DNA from: Streptomyces sp. I05A-00742
GTDB lineage: Bacteria > Actinomycetota > Actinomycetes > Streptomycetales > Streptomycetaceae
Direction: 5' to 3'
NCBI RefSeq assembly: GCF_013055795.1
Contig: NZ_JABETO010000034.1
Span: 1,639-63,588 of the forward strand
DNA length: 61,950 bases
This document shows, in pieces, positions 33,815 to 41,878 of the stretch (position 1 is its first letter; each line of letters opens with the position of its first letter). Under the pieces are notes generated by a model. That model worked only from the letters and a program-made list of their open reading frames with translations, had not been told where the DNA came from and made no database searches. A program made the position numbers and the translations under genes.

Positions 33815-34597
33815 GTGCGCATCGCCAGATTCTCCATCGACGGCAACGTCGGCTACGGCGTGGTCGAGGGGGACGCCTCCGTGGAGGGCGGTCCCGTCCT
33901 CGACATCATCAAGGGCATCCCCTACGGCGACTTCGAACGCTCCGGAACCAAGGTCCCGCTGAGCAAGGTCCGCCTGCTCCCGCCCGTCCTGCCCAGCAAG
34001 GTCGTCGCCATCGGCCGCAACTACGCCGAGCACGCCGCGGAGCTGGGCAACGAGGTCCCCGAGGTCCCCGTCGCCTTCTTCAAGCCGTCCACCTCGGTCG
34101 TCGGCCCCGGTGACCCCATCGTGCACCCGTCCTTCAGCAGCGACCTCCACCACGAGGCCGAGCTCGCCGTCGTCATCGGCCGCATGTGCCGCGAGGTGCC
34201 GCGCGAGCGCGTCAAGGACGTCATCCTGGGCTACACCTGCGCCAACGACGTCACCGCGCGCGACGTCCAGCAGCGCGAGAAGCAGTGGGCCCGGGCCAAG
34301 GGCTTCGACTCCTCCTGCCCGCTCGGCCCCTGGATCGAGACCGAGGCCGACCCGGCCGACCTCGCGATCACCTGCACCGTCAACGGCGAACTGCGGCAGA
34401 GCGGCCGCACGGCGCAGATGCTGCGCTCCGTCGAGGAGATCGTCGTCCACATCTCCGAGGCCATGACGCTGCTCCCCGGCGACGTCATCCTCACCGGCAC
34501 CCCGGCCGGGGTCGGACCCCTGCACGACGGCGACGAGGTCGCCGTCACCATCGAAGGCATCGGCACTCTCACCAACAAGGTGATCAAGCGTGGCTAA
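33815..34597 (+). CDS. fumarylacetoacetate hydrolase (FAH) family protein
   Basis: The protein has 260 residues from a GTG at 33815. The FAH fold covers residues 60-258: VVAIGRNYAEHAAELGNE, PVAFFKPSTSVVGPGDPI, and the metal ligands in HHEAELAVVIGR and YTCANDVTARDVQ, ending LLPGDVILTGTPAGVGPLHD. The family hydrolyses or decarboxylates acylpyruvates and 2-hydroxyhepta-2,4-dienedioates; the substrate here is not resolvable. Its stop overlaps the gltX start by 8 bases, so the two are cotranscribed. Confidence 0.9.
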   Translation: MRIARFSIDGNVGYGVVEGDASVEGGPVLDIIKGIPYGDFERSGTKVPLSKVRLLPPVLPSKVVAIGRNYAEHAAELGNEVPEVPVAFFKPSTSVVGPGDPIVHPSFSSDLHHEAELAVVIGRMCREVPRERVKDVILGYTCANDVTARDVQQREKQWARAKGFDSSCPLGPWIETEADPADLAITCTVNGELRQSGRTAQMLRSVEEIVVHISEAMTLLPGDVILTGTPAGVGPLHDGDEVAVTIEGIGTLTNKVIKRG

Positions 34598-36062
34598 CGC
34601 GAACGTCCGCGTACGTTTCTGTCCCTCGCCGACCGGCAACCCCCACGTGGGCCTGGTCCGCACCGCCCTCTTCAACTGGGCGTTCGCCCGCCACCACGGC
34701 GGCACCCTGGTCTTCCGCATCGAGGACACCGACGCGGCCCGCGACTCCGAGGAGTCGTACGAGCAGCTCCTCGGCGCGATGCGCTGGCTGGGCTTCGACT
34801 GGGACGAGGGCCCCGAGGTCGGCGGCCCCCACGCGCCCTACCGCCAGTCGCAGCGCATGGACCTCTACCGCGACGTCGCGGCCAAGCTCCTCGACGCCGG
34901 CCACGCGTACCACTGCTACTGCACCACCGAGGAGCTCGACGCGCGCCGCGAGGCCGCCCGGGCCGCCGGGAAGCCGTCCGGCTACGACGGCAAGTGCCGC
35001 GTCCTGACCGCCGAGGAGAAGGCCGCCTACGAGGCCGAGGGCCGCGCGTCGATCGTCCGCTTCCGGATGCCCGACGAGCCCATCACCTTCACCGACCTGG
35101 TCCGCGGCGAGCTCACCTTCACCCCGGAGAACGTGCCCGACTTCGGCATCGTCCGGGCCAACGGCGCGCCCCTCTACACGCTCGTCAACCCCGTCGACGA
35201 CGCGCTGATGGAGATCACCCACGTGCTGCGCGGCGAGGACCTGCTGTCCTCCACCCCGCGCCAGATCGCCCTCTACAAGGCGCTGATCGAGCTGGGCGTC
35301 GCCAAGGCCGTCCCGGAGTTCGGCCACCTGCCGTACGTCATGGGCGAGGGCAACAAGAAGCTCTCCAAGCGCGACCCGCAGTCCTCCCTCAACCTCTACC
35401 GGGAGCGCGGCTTCCTGCCCGAGGGCCTGCTCAACTACCTCTCCCTGCTCGGCTGGTCGCTCTCGGCCGACCAGGACATCTTCTCGATGGACGAGATGGT
35501 CGCGGCCTTCGACATCAAGGACGTCAACGCCAACCCGGCCCGCTTCGACCTCAAGAAGGCCGAGGCGATCAACGCCGACCACATCCGCCGGCTGGACGTC
35601 AAGGACTTCGTCGCGGCCTGCGAGCCCTGGCTGCGCGCCCCGCACGCCCCCTGGGCGCCCGAGGCGTTCGACGCCGCCGCCTTCGCGGAGCTGGCCCCGC
35701 TGGCCCAGACCCGCCTCACGGTCCTCTCCGACATCACGGCCAACGTCGACTTCCTCTTCCTCGACCGGCCGGTGGAGGACGAGGCGTCCTGGACCAAGGC
35801 CATGAAGGAGGGCTCCGACGCCCTGCTCCGCACCGCCCGCGAGAAGCTGGCCGCCGCCGACTGGAACGCCGAGGCCCTCAAGGCCGCCGTCGTCGCCGCC
35901 GGCGAGGAGCACGGACTGAAGCTCGGCAAGGCCCAGGCCCCCGTCCGGGTGGCCGTCACCGGCCGCACGGTCGGCCTCCCGCTCTTCGAGTCCCTGGAGG
36001 TCCTCGGCCGGGAGCGCACGCTGGAGCGCGTCGACGCCGCGCTGGCGAGGCTCGCCGCGTAG
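34590..36062 (+). CDS. gltX: glutamyl-tRNA synthetase
   Basis: The protein has 490 residues and is a class I synthetase. The HIGH motif is PHVG at residues 18-21 in CPSPTGNPHVGLVRTALFNW. The KMSKS motif is KLSKR at 257-261. The rest matches bacterial GluRS, including a C-terminal helical anticodon-binding domain. In bacteria without GlnRS, GluRS also loads Glu on tRNA-Gln for later amidation by GatCAB. The cluster of tRNA-Gln and tRNA-Glu genes about 900 bases downstream fits that double role. A terminator follows at 36078. Confidence 0.96.
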   Translation: MANANVRVRFCPSPTGNPHVGLVRTALFNWAFARHHGGTLVFRIEDTDAARDSEESYEQLLGAMRWLGFDWDEGPEVGGPHAPYRQSQRMDLYRDVAAKLLDAGHAYHCYCTTEELDARREAARAAGKPSGYDGKCRVLTAEEKAAYEAEGRASIVRFRMPDEPITFTDLVRGELTFTPENVPDFGIVRANGAPLYTLVNPVDDALMEITHVLRGEDLLSSTPRQIALYKALIELGVAKAVPEFGHLPYVMGEGNKKLSKRDPQSSLNLYRERGFLPEGLLNYLSLLGWSLSADQDIFSMDEMVAAFDIKDVNANPARFDLKKAEAINADHIRRLDVKDFVAACEPWLRAPHAPWAPEAFDAAAFAELAPLAQTRLTVLSDITANVDFLFLDRPVEDEASWTKAMKEGSDALLRTAREKLAAADWNAEALKAAVVAAGEEHGLKLGKAQAPVRVAVTGRTVGLPLFESLEVLGRERTLERVDAALARLAA

Positions 36063-36077
36063 CACCCGCCCGCCCAC

Positions 36078-36107
36078 GGGCCCGGAAGCCACCCGGCTTC
36101 CGGGCCC
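36078..36107 (+). terminator. terminator of the FAH-gltX operon
   Basis: GGGCCCGGAAGCC at 36078-36090 pairs perfectly with GGCTTCCGGGCCC at 36095-36107 around ACCC, 16 bases after gltX. Confidence 0.75.
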
Positions 36108-36133
36108 CGCGCGTTCCCGGTACCGTCGGGGGC

Positions 36134-36868
36134 GTGCCGATCCGCGCCGTCCTCTGGGACATCGACGACACGCTCTTCGACTACACCGGCTCCGACCGGG
36201 CCGGCGTACGGCGCCACCTGGAGGCCGAGGGGCTGACGGACCGGTACGGCCCACCTGACCAGGCCTTCGGGCTCTGGCGCGAGATCTGGCGGGAGCAGTT
36301 CGCCCGCTTCCGCGCCGGGGAGATCGACTTCCGGGAGCACCGCAGGGAGCGGGTCCGGGTCTTCCTGGACGCCCCGCTGCTCACCGCCGCCGAGGCCGAC
36401 GCCTGGTTCGGCCGGTACACGCGCCACTACGAGGCGGCGTGGACGCTGTTCCCGGACGCCCGGCCCGCCCTCGACACCGTCGCACCGCACTTCCGGCAGG
36501 CGGTGCTCTCCAACGCCGCCGCCGTCGCCCAGCGGCGCAAGCTGACCACGCTGGGCGTGCGCGGGCACTTCGAGCACCTGCTGTGCGCGGACGAGCTGGG
36601 CTGCGCCAAGCCCGAGCCCGAGGCGTTCCTGGCCGCCTGCGCGGCGCTCGGACTGCCCCCGGCCGAGGTGCTCTACGTCGGCGACGAGCTGGAGACCGAC
36701 GCCGTGGGAGCGTGCGAGGCGGGGCTCCTGGGCGTATGGCTGGACCGTACGGGCACGGAGCCGCCGGCCGCCCTGCCCGACGGTGTGCGGCGGATCCGGG
36801 GCCTGCATGAGCTGCCGGGGCTGCTGGACCCCGTTATCGATTTTGGTGCCCCGTCCACCTTCGGGTAA
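36134..36868 (+). CDS. HAD-superfamily hydrolase
   Basis: The protein has 244 residues from a GTG at 36134. HAD motif I is WDIDDTLFDYT (nucleophile and acid aspartates at residues 9 and 11 in the D-x-D-x-T pattern). Motif II is VLSNAAAVAQRRK. The motif III lysine lies in CADELGCAKPEPEAF, and motif IV is YVGDELETDAVGA. A helical cap of about 90 residues makes it a subfamily IA enzyme, like phosphoglycolate or haloacid-type phosphatases. The substrate is unknown. It lies between gltX and the tRNA cluster in the same direction. Confidence 0.88.
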   Translation: MPIRAVLWDIDDTLFDYTGSDRAGVRRHLEAEGLTDRYGPPDQAFGLWREIWREQFARFRAGEIDFREHRRERVRVFLDAPLLTAAEADAWFGRYTRHYEAAWTLFPDARPALDTVAPHFRQAVLSNAAAVAQRRKLTTLGVRGHFEHLLCADELGCAKPEPEAFLAACAALGLPPAEVLYVGDELETDAVGACEAGLLGVWLDRTGTEPPAALPDGVRRIRGLHELPGLLDPVIDFGAPSTFG

Positions 36869-36957
36869 TGTTCTTCCTGCGCCGCCCGAGAGGGCCGAGA
36901 GGCCGGAGCGGGAGGCGCGAGCCCGAGCAAGACCCCTTCGCGGGGGTCGAGTTCTGG

Positions 36958-37029
36958 TGGGGTATGGTGTAATTGGCAGCACGAGTGATTCTGGTTCACT
37001 TAGTCTAGGTTCGAGTCCTGGTACCCCAG
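36958..37029 (+). tRNA. tRNA-Gln (CTG)
   Basis: The 72-base cloverleaf has acceptor stem TGGGGTA/TACCCCA, anticodon CTG at 36991-36993 and T arm AGGTTCGAGTCCT. The CCA end is not encoded. The second tRNA-Gln differs in one acceptor pair and one loop base. Confidence 0.95.
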
Positions 37030-37093
37030 CAAGAGAATTAACGGAATTCCTTCGAATTGCCTTATGATTTCTCTTGGAAAAACGCAGTGACTA

Positions 37094-37166
37094 GCCCCCG
37101 TTGTGTAGCGGCCTAGCACGCCGCCCTCTCAAGGCGGTAGCGCCGGTTCGAATCCGGTCGGGGGTA
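37094..37166 (+). tRNA. tRNA-Glu (CTC), copy 1
   Basis: The 73-base cloverleaf has acceptor stem GCCCCCG/CGGGGGT (terminal G.U pair), anticodon loop CCTCTCAAG and T arm CCGGTTCGAATCCGG. It is the first of three copies spaced exactly 133 bases apart. Confidence 0.95.
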
Positions 37167-37226
37167 CTGATCCTGAATCCGTCACCATCCGGGAAAGCCC
37201 GGAGGCGATGTCGAAGGATCGCTAGG

Positions 37227-37299
37227 GCCCCCGTTGTGTAGCGGCCTAGCACGCCGCCCTCTCAAGGCGGTAGCGCCGGTTCGAATCCGGTCGGGGGTA
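37227..37299 (+). tRNA. tRNA-Glu (CTC), copy 2
   Basis: Identical in sequence to copy 1. The 60-base spacers before and after it are also identical to each other. Confidence 0.95.
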
Positions 37300-37359
37300 C
37301 TGATCCTGAATCCGTCACCATCCGGGAAAGCCCGGAGGCGATGTCGAAGGATCGCTAGG

Positions 37360-37432
37360 GCCCCCGTTGTGTAGCGGCCTAGCACGCCGCCCTCTCAAGG
37401 CGGTAGCGCCGGTTCGAATCCGGTCGGGGGTA
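37360..37432 (+). tRNA. tRNA-Glu (CTC), copy 3
   Basis: Identical to copies 1 and 2. The downstream spacer differs (CTGGTTGACACC) and leads into the second tRNA-Gln. Confidence 0.95.
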
Positions 37433-37445
37433 CTGGTTGACACCA

Positions 37446-37517
37446 TGGGCTATGGTGTAATTGGCAGCACGAGTGATTCTGGTTCATTTAGTCTAGGTTC
37501 GAGTCCTGGTAGCCCAG
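37446..37517 (+). tRNA. tRNA-Gln (CTG), second copy
   Basis: The 72-base cloverleaf has acceptor stem TGGGCTA/TAGCCCA and anticodon CTG at 37479-37481. Relative to the first copy the acceptor pair G-C is replaced by C-G on both strands of the stem, and one C becomes T just after the anticodon stem. Confidence 0.95.
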
Positions 37518-37545
37518 CGCATGACTTCCGAGTCTGCAAATGCAA

Positions 37546-37618
37546 GCCCCCGTTGTGTAGCGGCCTAGCACGCCGCCCTCTCAAGGCGGTAGCGCCGGTT
37601 CGAATCCGGTCGGGGGTA
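37546..37618 (+). tRNA. tRNA-Glu (CTC), copy 4
   Basis: The same 73-base sequence as the other three copies, with a different spacer upstream. It is the last tRNA of the cluster. A short GC hairpin (GCCCTCCGCATTGGCGGGGGGC, 37630 region) follows, with TTTCTTG, and is a likely terminator. Confidence 0.95.
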
Positions 37619-37712
37619 CATATGAGGAAATGCCCTCCGCATTGGCGGGGGGCATTTCTTGTTCCGCCGCGCGCCCTTCTCGGGCCGGGGTGCCGTCGCC
37701 ATAATTCCCCGC

Positions 37713-38591
37713 ATGGTCCCTCCTCGTGGCGCACTCCGCCGGGTGCATGTCGGTGATCTCCGGCCCGGTGACCATGTCTGCCTGCTCTTCGCGTCCGAGG
37801 AGGAGCGGACCTCGGTCCTGCGCGACTTCGTCCGCTGCGGCCTGGACGCCCGGGACAAGATCCTCTACCTGGCCGGCCGCCGGGACCCCCGCGACCCCGC
37901 CGGCCCGCTGGACCGGTGCCGCCTGCCGCTCCCGCGCGACGGCGGCGTGGAGGTGGTGGCCCTGACCGAATTCCTCACCGGCACCGGGGCATTGGAGCCC
38001 GCCGCCCTGCTGGGCCACTTACGCGGCGCCGCGGCCCGCTCGCGCGCCGAGGGGTTCCGTGCGCTGCGGGTCGCGGGAGAGCTGTGTGCCGCCCTGCGCG
38101 ACGAGGGGGACGTGCACCGGCTGCTGCGGTACGAGACCCTGCTGGGCGAGGAGTTCGGCTCCGGCCAGGCGCTCACCGTCTGCCAGTACGACGTCCGGCG
38201 CTGCGGCCCCGGTGCCCTGGACGCCTTCGCGTCCGTCCACTCCCGCAGCGTCGAGGCCGATCCCCTGGTCAGGGCCGCCGAGCTGGTCGTCGCCCGCACC
38301 TACCGCCCGCAGGGGCTCCGCCTGGAGGGCGTGGTCGACGTCTGCTCGCACCGGCAGCTGCGGGATGCTCTGCGCTCGGTGGCCGCTGTGCGGGCGGACG
38401 TCCTCCTGGAGATGTCCGGCGTCGAGTTCCTCGACCTCGGTGGCCTCCGGCTGCTCATGGGGTTCGCCCGGGCCCGCGCGGCTCGGCATCGCGCCGTCGA
38501 ACTGGCCGGGCTCGCGCCACACCTGTCGCAGGTCATCACGCTCATCGGGTGGGACCGGACGCCTGGCCTGCGGCTGGCGGGGGCGGGGTAG
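37713..38591 (+). CDS. MEDS-STAS domain protein (anti-anti-sigma-like)
   Basis: The protein has 292 residues from the ATG at 37713. Residues 10-165 are a MEDS (DcmR-like sensory) domain: LRPGDHVCLLFASEEERTSV, LDARDKILYLAGR and LTVCQYDVRRCGPGALDA. Residues 200-290 form a STAS domain (LRLEGVVDVCSHRQLRDALR, then VLLEMSGVEFLDLGGLRLLM), in which the serine usually phosphorylated by an anti-sigma kinase is replaced (DLGGLR rather than DSSGL). It may therefore not be controlled by phosphorylation. Such proteins are numerous in Streptomyces and act on sigma-B-like networks. Confidence 0.8.
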   Translation: MVPPRGALRRVHVGDLRPGDHVCLLFASEEERTSVLRDFVRCGLDARDKILYLAGRRDPRDPAGPLDRCRLPLPRDGGVEVVALTEFLTGTGALEPAALLGHLRGAAARSRAEGFRALRVAGELCAALRDEGDVHRLLRYETLLGEEFGSGQALTVCQYDVRRCGPGALDAFASVHSRSVEADPLVRAAELVVARTYRPQGLRLEGVVDVCSHRQLRDALRSVAAVRADVLLEMSGVEFLDLGGLRLLMGFARARAARHRAVELAGLAPHLSQVITLIGWDRTPGLRLAGAG

Positions 38592-38592
38592 G

Positions 38593-38807
38593 GGTGCCCC
38601 GGTCCCGCCCTTTCACCGTTTCCGCGGGGGCAAGCCCCCGCACCCCCAGAAGCGCGCTGCGCGCTCCCCCAGAGGGGGTACCCCCAGTCCTCAAACGCCG
38701 GACGGGCTATTCAGCCCGTCCGGCGTTTGAGGACAAGCACCGAAGGTGCTTTCACGGGGGATGCGGGCCCTCCCGCGGAAACGGTGAAAGGGCGGGACCG
38801 GGGCACC
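38593..38807. repeat. long palindromic intergenic element, copy 3 (both arms)
   Basis: The core at 38687-38734 is of the AAACG type (GTCCTCAAACGCCGGACGGG, turn CTATTCAG, then CCCGTCCGGCGTTTGAGGAC). The outer arms GGTGCCCCGGTCCCGCCC and GGGCGGGACCGGGGCACC are perfect complements, enclosing CTTTCACCGTTTCCGCGGG and CCCGCGGAAACGGTGAAAG, also perfect. It lies between the convergent MEDS-STAS and ndgR genes. Confidence 0.9.
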
Positions 38808-38815
38808 CACCGGCG

Positions 38816-39544
38816 TCAGCCGTTCCGCCGTAGCGCCTCCGTCAGCCGAACCGCCGCATCCAGCACCGCCTGCGCATGCATCCGCCCAGGATGCCGAGTG
38901 AGCCGCTCGATCGGCCCGGACACCGACACCGCCGCCACCACCCGGTTGGACGGCCCGCGCACGGGCGCCGACACCGAGGCGACGCCCGGCTCGCGCTCGC
39001 CGATCGACTGGGCCCAGCCGCGGCGCCGCACGCCGGAGAGGGCCGTCGCGGTGAAGCGCGCGCCCTGGAGGCCGCGGTGCAGCCGCTCCGGCTCCTCCCA
39101 GGCCATGAGGACCTGGGCGGCGGATCCGGCCTTCATGGGCAGGGTGGAGCCGACGGGCACGGTGTCCCGCAGTCCGGACAGCCGTTCCGCGGCGGCCACG
39201 CAGATGCGCATGTCGCCCTGGCGGCGATAGAGCTGGGCGCTCTCGCCCGTGACGTCCCGCAGGTGCGTGAGCACCGGGCCCGCCGTGGCGAGCAGCCGGT
39301 CCTCGCCCGCCGCCGCCGCGAGCTCGCTCAGCCGGGGGCCGAGGATGAAGCGGCCCTGCATGTCGCGCGCCACCATCCGGTGGTGCTCCAGGGCCACCGC
39401 GAGCCGGTGCGCGGTCGGGCGCGCCAGCCCGGTGGCCGTGACCAGCCCGGCGAGCGTCGCCGGGCCGGACTCCAGGGCGCTCAGTACCAGAGCCGCCTTG
39501 TCGAGAACGCCCACTCCGCTAGAGGCGCCGCCAGAATTGTCCAT
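38816..39544 (-). CDS. ndgR: IclR-family regulator of leucine synthesis
   Basis: The protein has 242 residues: an N-terminal IclR helix-turn-helix (LDKAALVLSALESG, LVTATGLARPTAHRLAVALE) and a ligand-binding domain (GDMRICVAAAERLSG, LPMKAGSAAQVLMAW). Size, sequence and place (divergent from leuCD) match NdgR/LtbR of actinobacteria, which activates leuCD and controls other amino-acid genes, thiol metabolism and antibiotic output. The 96-base gap to leuC carries an AAACG-N8-CGTTT inverted repeat that could be its site. Confidence 0.92.
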   Translation of the reverse strand: MDNSGGASSGVGVLDKAALVLSALESGPATLAGLVTATGLARPTAHRLAVALEHHRMVARDMQGRFILGPRLSELAAAAGEDRLLATAGPVLTHLRDVTGESAQLYRRQGDMRICVAAAERLSGLRDTVPVGSTLPMKAGSAAQVLMAWEEPERLHRGLQGARFTATALSGVRRRGWAQSIGEREPGVASVSAPVRGPSNRVVAAVSVSGPIERLTRHPGRMHAQAVLDAAVRLTEALRRNG

Positions 39545-39571
39545 GCAACGATACTCGCGTCTCACACTATG

Positions 39572-39589
39572 AAACGCAAGTTCACGTTT
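39572..39589. promoter_or_regulatory. inverted repeat AAACG-N8-CGTTT between ndgR and leuC
   Basis: AAACG at 39572-39576 and CGTTT at 39585-39589 lie 28 bases from the ndgR start and 52 bases from the leuC start. The position suits an NdgR operator; binding is inferred only. Confidence 0.45.
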
Positions 39590-39640
39590 TCCCGGGAGGC
39601 GCCAACCTGTACTCACGGCACCCGAACCGGAGGGACAGCG

Positions 39641-41062
39641 ATGGGACGAACACTGGCGGAGAAGGTCTGGGACGACCACGTCGTCGTGCGCGCCGAGGGC
39701 GAGCCCGACCTCCTCTACATCGACCTGCACCTGCTGCACGAGGTCACCAGCCCGCAGGCGTTCGACGGCCTCCGCCAGGCCGGGCGCCCGGTGCGCAGGA
39801 CCGACCTGACCATCGCCACCGAGGACCACAACACCCCCACCCTCGACATCGACAAACCCATCGCGGACCCCGTCTCCCGGGTCCAGCTGGAGACCCTCCG
39901 CCGCAACTGCGCGGAGTTCGGGGTCAGGCTCCATCCGCTCGGGGACGTGGACCAGGGCGTCGTCCACGTGGTGGGACCGCAGCTGGGACTGACCCAGCCC
40001 GGCACCACCGTCGTCTGCGGCGACAGCCACACCTCCACCCATGGCGCGTTCGGCGCGCTCGCCTTCGGCATCGGCACCAGCCAGGTCGAGCACGTCCTGG
40101 CCACCCAGACGCTGCCGATGGCGCCCTTCAGGACCATGGCCGTCACGGTCGAGGGCGAACTGCCCGAGGGCGTCACCGCCAAGGACCTGATCCTGGCCGT
40201 CATCGCGGAGATCGGCACCGGCGGCGGGCAGGGGCACGTCATCGAGTACCGCGGGTCCGCCGTCGAGAAGCTCTCGATGGAGGCCCGGATGACCGTCTGC
40301 AACATGTCCATCGAGGCGGGCGCCCGGGCCGGCATGATCGCCCCGGACGAGACCACCTTCGCCTACCTCAAGGACCGGCCGCACGCCCCCCGGGGCGCCG
40401 ACTGGGACGCCGCCGTCGCCCACTGGCGCACCCTGCGCACCGACGACGACGCCGTCTTCGACCGCGAGGTCGTCATCGACGCCTCCACGCTGTCCCCGTT
40501 CGTCACCTGGGGCACCAATCCGGGGCAGGGCGCCCCCCTGTCGGCGGCGGTCCCCGACCCCGCTTCGTACGAGGACGCATCGGAGCGCTCGGCCGCCGAA
40601 CGTGCCCTGGAGTACATGGGGTTGACGGCAGGTCAGGCGCTCCGCGACATCTCGGTGGACACCGTTTTCGTGGGCTCCTGCACCAACGGCCGGATCGAGG
40701 ACCTGCGCGCCGCCGCGGACGTCCTGCGCGGCCGCGCGGTCGCCGACGGGGTGCGGATGCTGGTCGTCCCGGGGTCCGTCCGGGTGGCGCTGCAGGCCGT
40801 CGAGGAGGGGCTCGACACGGTGTTCACCGCGGCGGGGGCCGAATGGCGGCACGCGGGCTGCTCGATGTGCCTGGGGATGAACCCCGACCAACTGGCGCCG
40901 GGCGAGCGGTCGGCATCCACCTCCAACCGCAACTTCGAGGGCAGGCAGGGGAAGGGCGGCCGGACGCATCTGGTCTCGCCCCAGGTCGCCGCCGCCACCG
41001 CGGTGCTCGGCCGGCTGGCCTCCCCGGCCGACCTCCCGACCGGCCCCGTTCTGGTCGCCTGA
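39641..41062 (+). CDS. leuC: 3-isopropylmalate dehydratase large subunit
   Basis: The protein has 473 residues. With LeuD it isomerises 2- to 3-isopropylmalate. The [4Fe-4S] ligands are C347 (GSCTNGRIEDLR) and C407/C410 (AGCSMCLGMNPD), at the same numbers as in E. coli LeuC. Other motifs are VVCGDSHTSTHGAFGALAFG and ERSASTSNRNFEGRQG. The ATG follows GGAGGGACAGC. It forms an operon with leuD, 52 bases downstream. Confidence 0.96.
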   Translation: MGRTLAEKVWDDHVVVRAEGEPDLLYIDLHLLHEVTSPQAFDGLRQAGRPVRRTDLTIATEDHNTPTLDIDKPIADPVSRVQLETLRRNCAEFGVRLHPLGDVDQGVVHVVGPQLGLTQPGTTVVCGDSHTSTHGAFGALAFGIGTSQVEHVLATQTLPMAPFRTMAVTVEGELPEGVTAKDLILAVIAEIGTGGGQGHVIEYRGSAVEKLSMEARMTVCNMSIEAGARAGMIAPDETTFAYLKDRPHAPRGADWDAAVAHWRTLRTDDDAVFDREVVIDASTLSPFVTWGTNPGQGAPLSAAVPDPASYEDASERSAAERALEYMGLTAGQALRDISVDTVFVGSCTNGRIEDLRAAADVLRGRAVADGVRMLVVPGSVRVALQAVEEGLDTVFTAAGAEWRHAGCSMCLGMNPDQLAPGERSASTSNRNFEGRQGKGGRTHLVSPQVAAATAVLGRLASPADLPTGPVLVA

Positions 41063-41114
41063 CGGCGCAGGGCACCCTACCCCAGCACTCCACCCAGCGA
41101 GGGAAGAGCAGCAG

Positions 41115-41708
41115 ATGGAAGCTTTCACCGCACACACCGGCCGGGCCGTCCCGCTGCGCCGCAGCAACGTGGACACCGACCAGATCATCCCGGCGCACTG
41201 GCTGAAGAAGGTCACCCGCGACGGTTTCGAGGACGGGCTCTTCGAGGCGTGGCGCAAGGATCCGGGGTTCGTTCTCAACCGGCCCGAGCGCGCGGGCGCC
41301 TCGGTCCTGGTCGCCGGACCCGACTTCGGCACCGGCTCCTCCCGCGAGCACGCGGTCTGGGCGCTCCAGAACTTCGGCTTCAAGGCCGTCGTCTCCTCCC
41401 GTTTCGCGGACATCTTCCGTGGGAACTCGCTCAAGAACGGTCTGCTGACGGTCGTCCTGCCCCAGGAGACCGTCGAGCGGCTGTGGGAGCTGACGGAGGC
41501 GGACCCGTCGGCGGAGGTGACCGTGGACCTCGTCGGCCGTCAGGTCCGGGCCGAGGGCATCACGGCTGATTTCACCCTTGACGACGACGCCCGGCGACGG
41601 TTGCTGGAGGGGCTGGACGACATCGCGCTGACCCTCCGGCACGACGCCGCCATCGCCGCCTTCGAGGCCCGCCGGCCGTCCCACAAGCCGTCCACGGCCC
41701 TGGTCTGA
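41115..41708 (+). CDS. leuD: 3-isopropylmalate dehydratase small subunit
   Basis: The protein has 197 residues and is the swivelling domain that completes the LeuC active site. It shows RRSNVDTDQIIPAHWLKKVT near the start, the GPDFGTGSSREHAVWALQ substrate loop and SSRFADIFRGNSLKNGLL. A GGGAAGAGCAGCAG sequence precedes the ATG. It is the last gene of leuCD and is followed by a strong terminator at 41792. Confidence 0.96.
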   Translation: MEAFTAHTGRAVPLRRSNVDTDQIIPAHWLKKVTRDGFEDGLFEAWRKDPGFVLNRPERAGASVLVAGPDFGTGSSREHAVWALQNFGFKAVVSSRFADIFRGNSLKNGLLTVVLPQETVERLWELTEADPSAEVTVDLVGRQVRAEGITADFTLDDDARRRLLEGLDDIALTLRHDAAIAAFEARRPSHKPSTALV

Positions 41709-41791
41709 GGCGGGTTTTCACGCCCGTTCGGCCCAGCGCGCGGGCCCCGGACCGACCCTCGATTTCCGCTGTTCACCCCAGGTTTGGCATG

Positions 41792-41823
41792 ATGCGCCCC
41801 CTGTCTTCGGACAGGGGGCGCAT
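41792..41823 (+). terminator. terminator of leuCD with TTCG loop
   Basis: ATGCGCCCCCTGTC at 41792-41805 pairs perfectly with GACAGGGGGCGCAT at 41810-41823 around the very stable TTCG tetraloop. Both strands form the same stem. Confidence 0.85.
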
Positions 41824-41878
41824 CGCGTTGTTGAGGCCCCGTGAGGCGACAACTCGCCTCAGATGGCACAATCGGTGC

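Larger units (their letters stand above)
37094..37432 (+). repeat. 133-base tandem repeat carrying tRNA-Glu
   Basis: Units begin at 37094, 37227 and 37360. Each has 73 bases of tRNA plus a 60-base spacer, and the last unit lacks the spacer. The spacer holds a small perfect hairpin, TCCGGG-AAAG-CCCGGA (37188-37203 in the first), possibly a processing signal. Confidence 0.9.
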
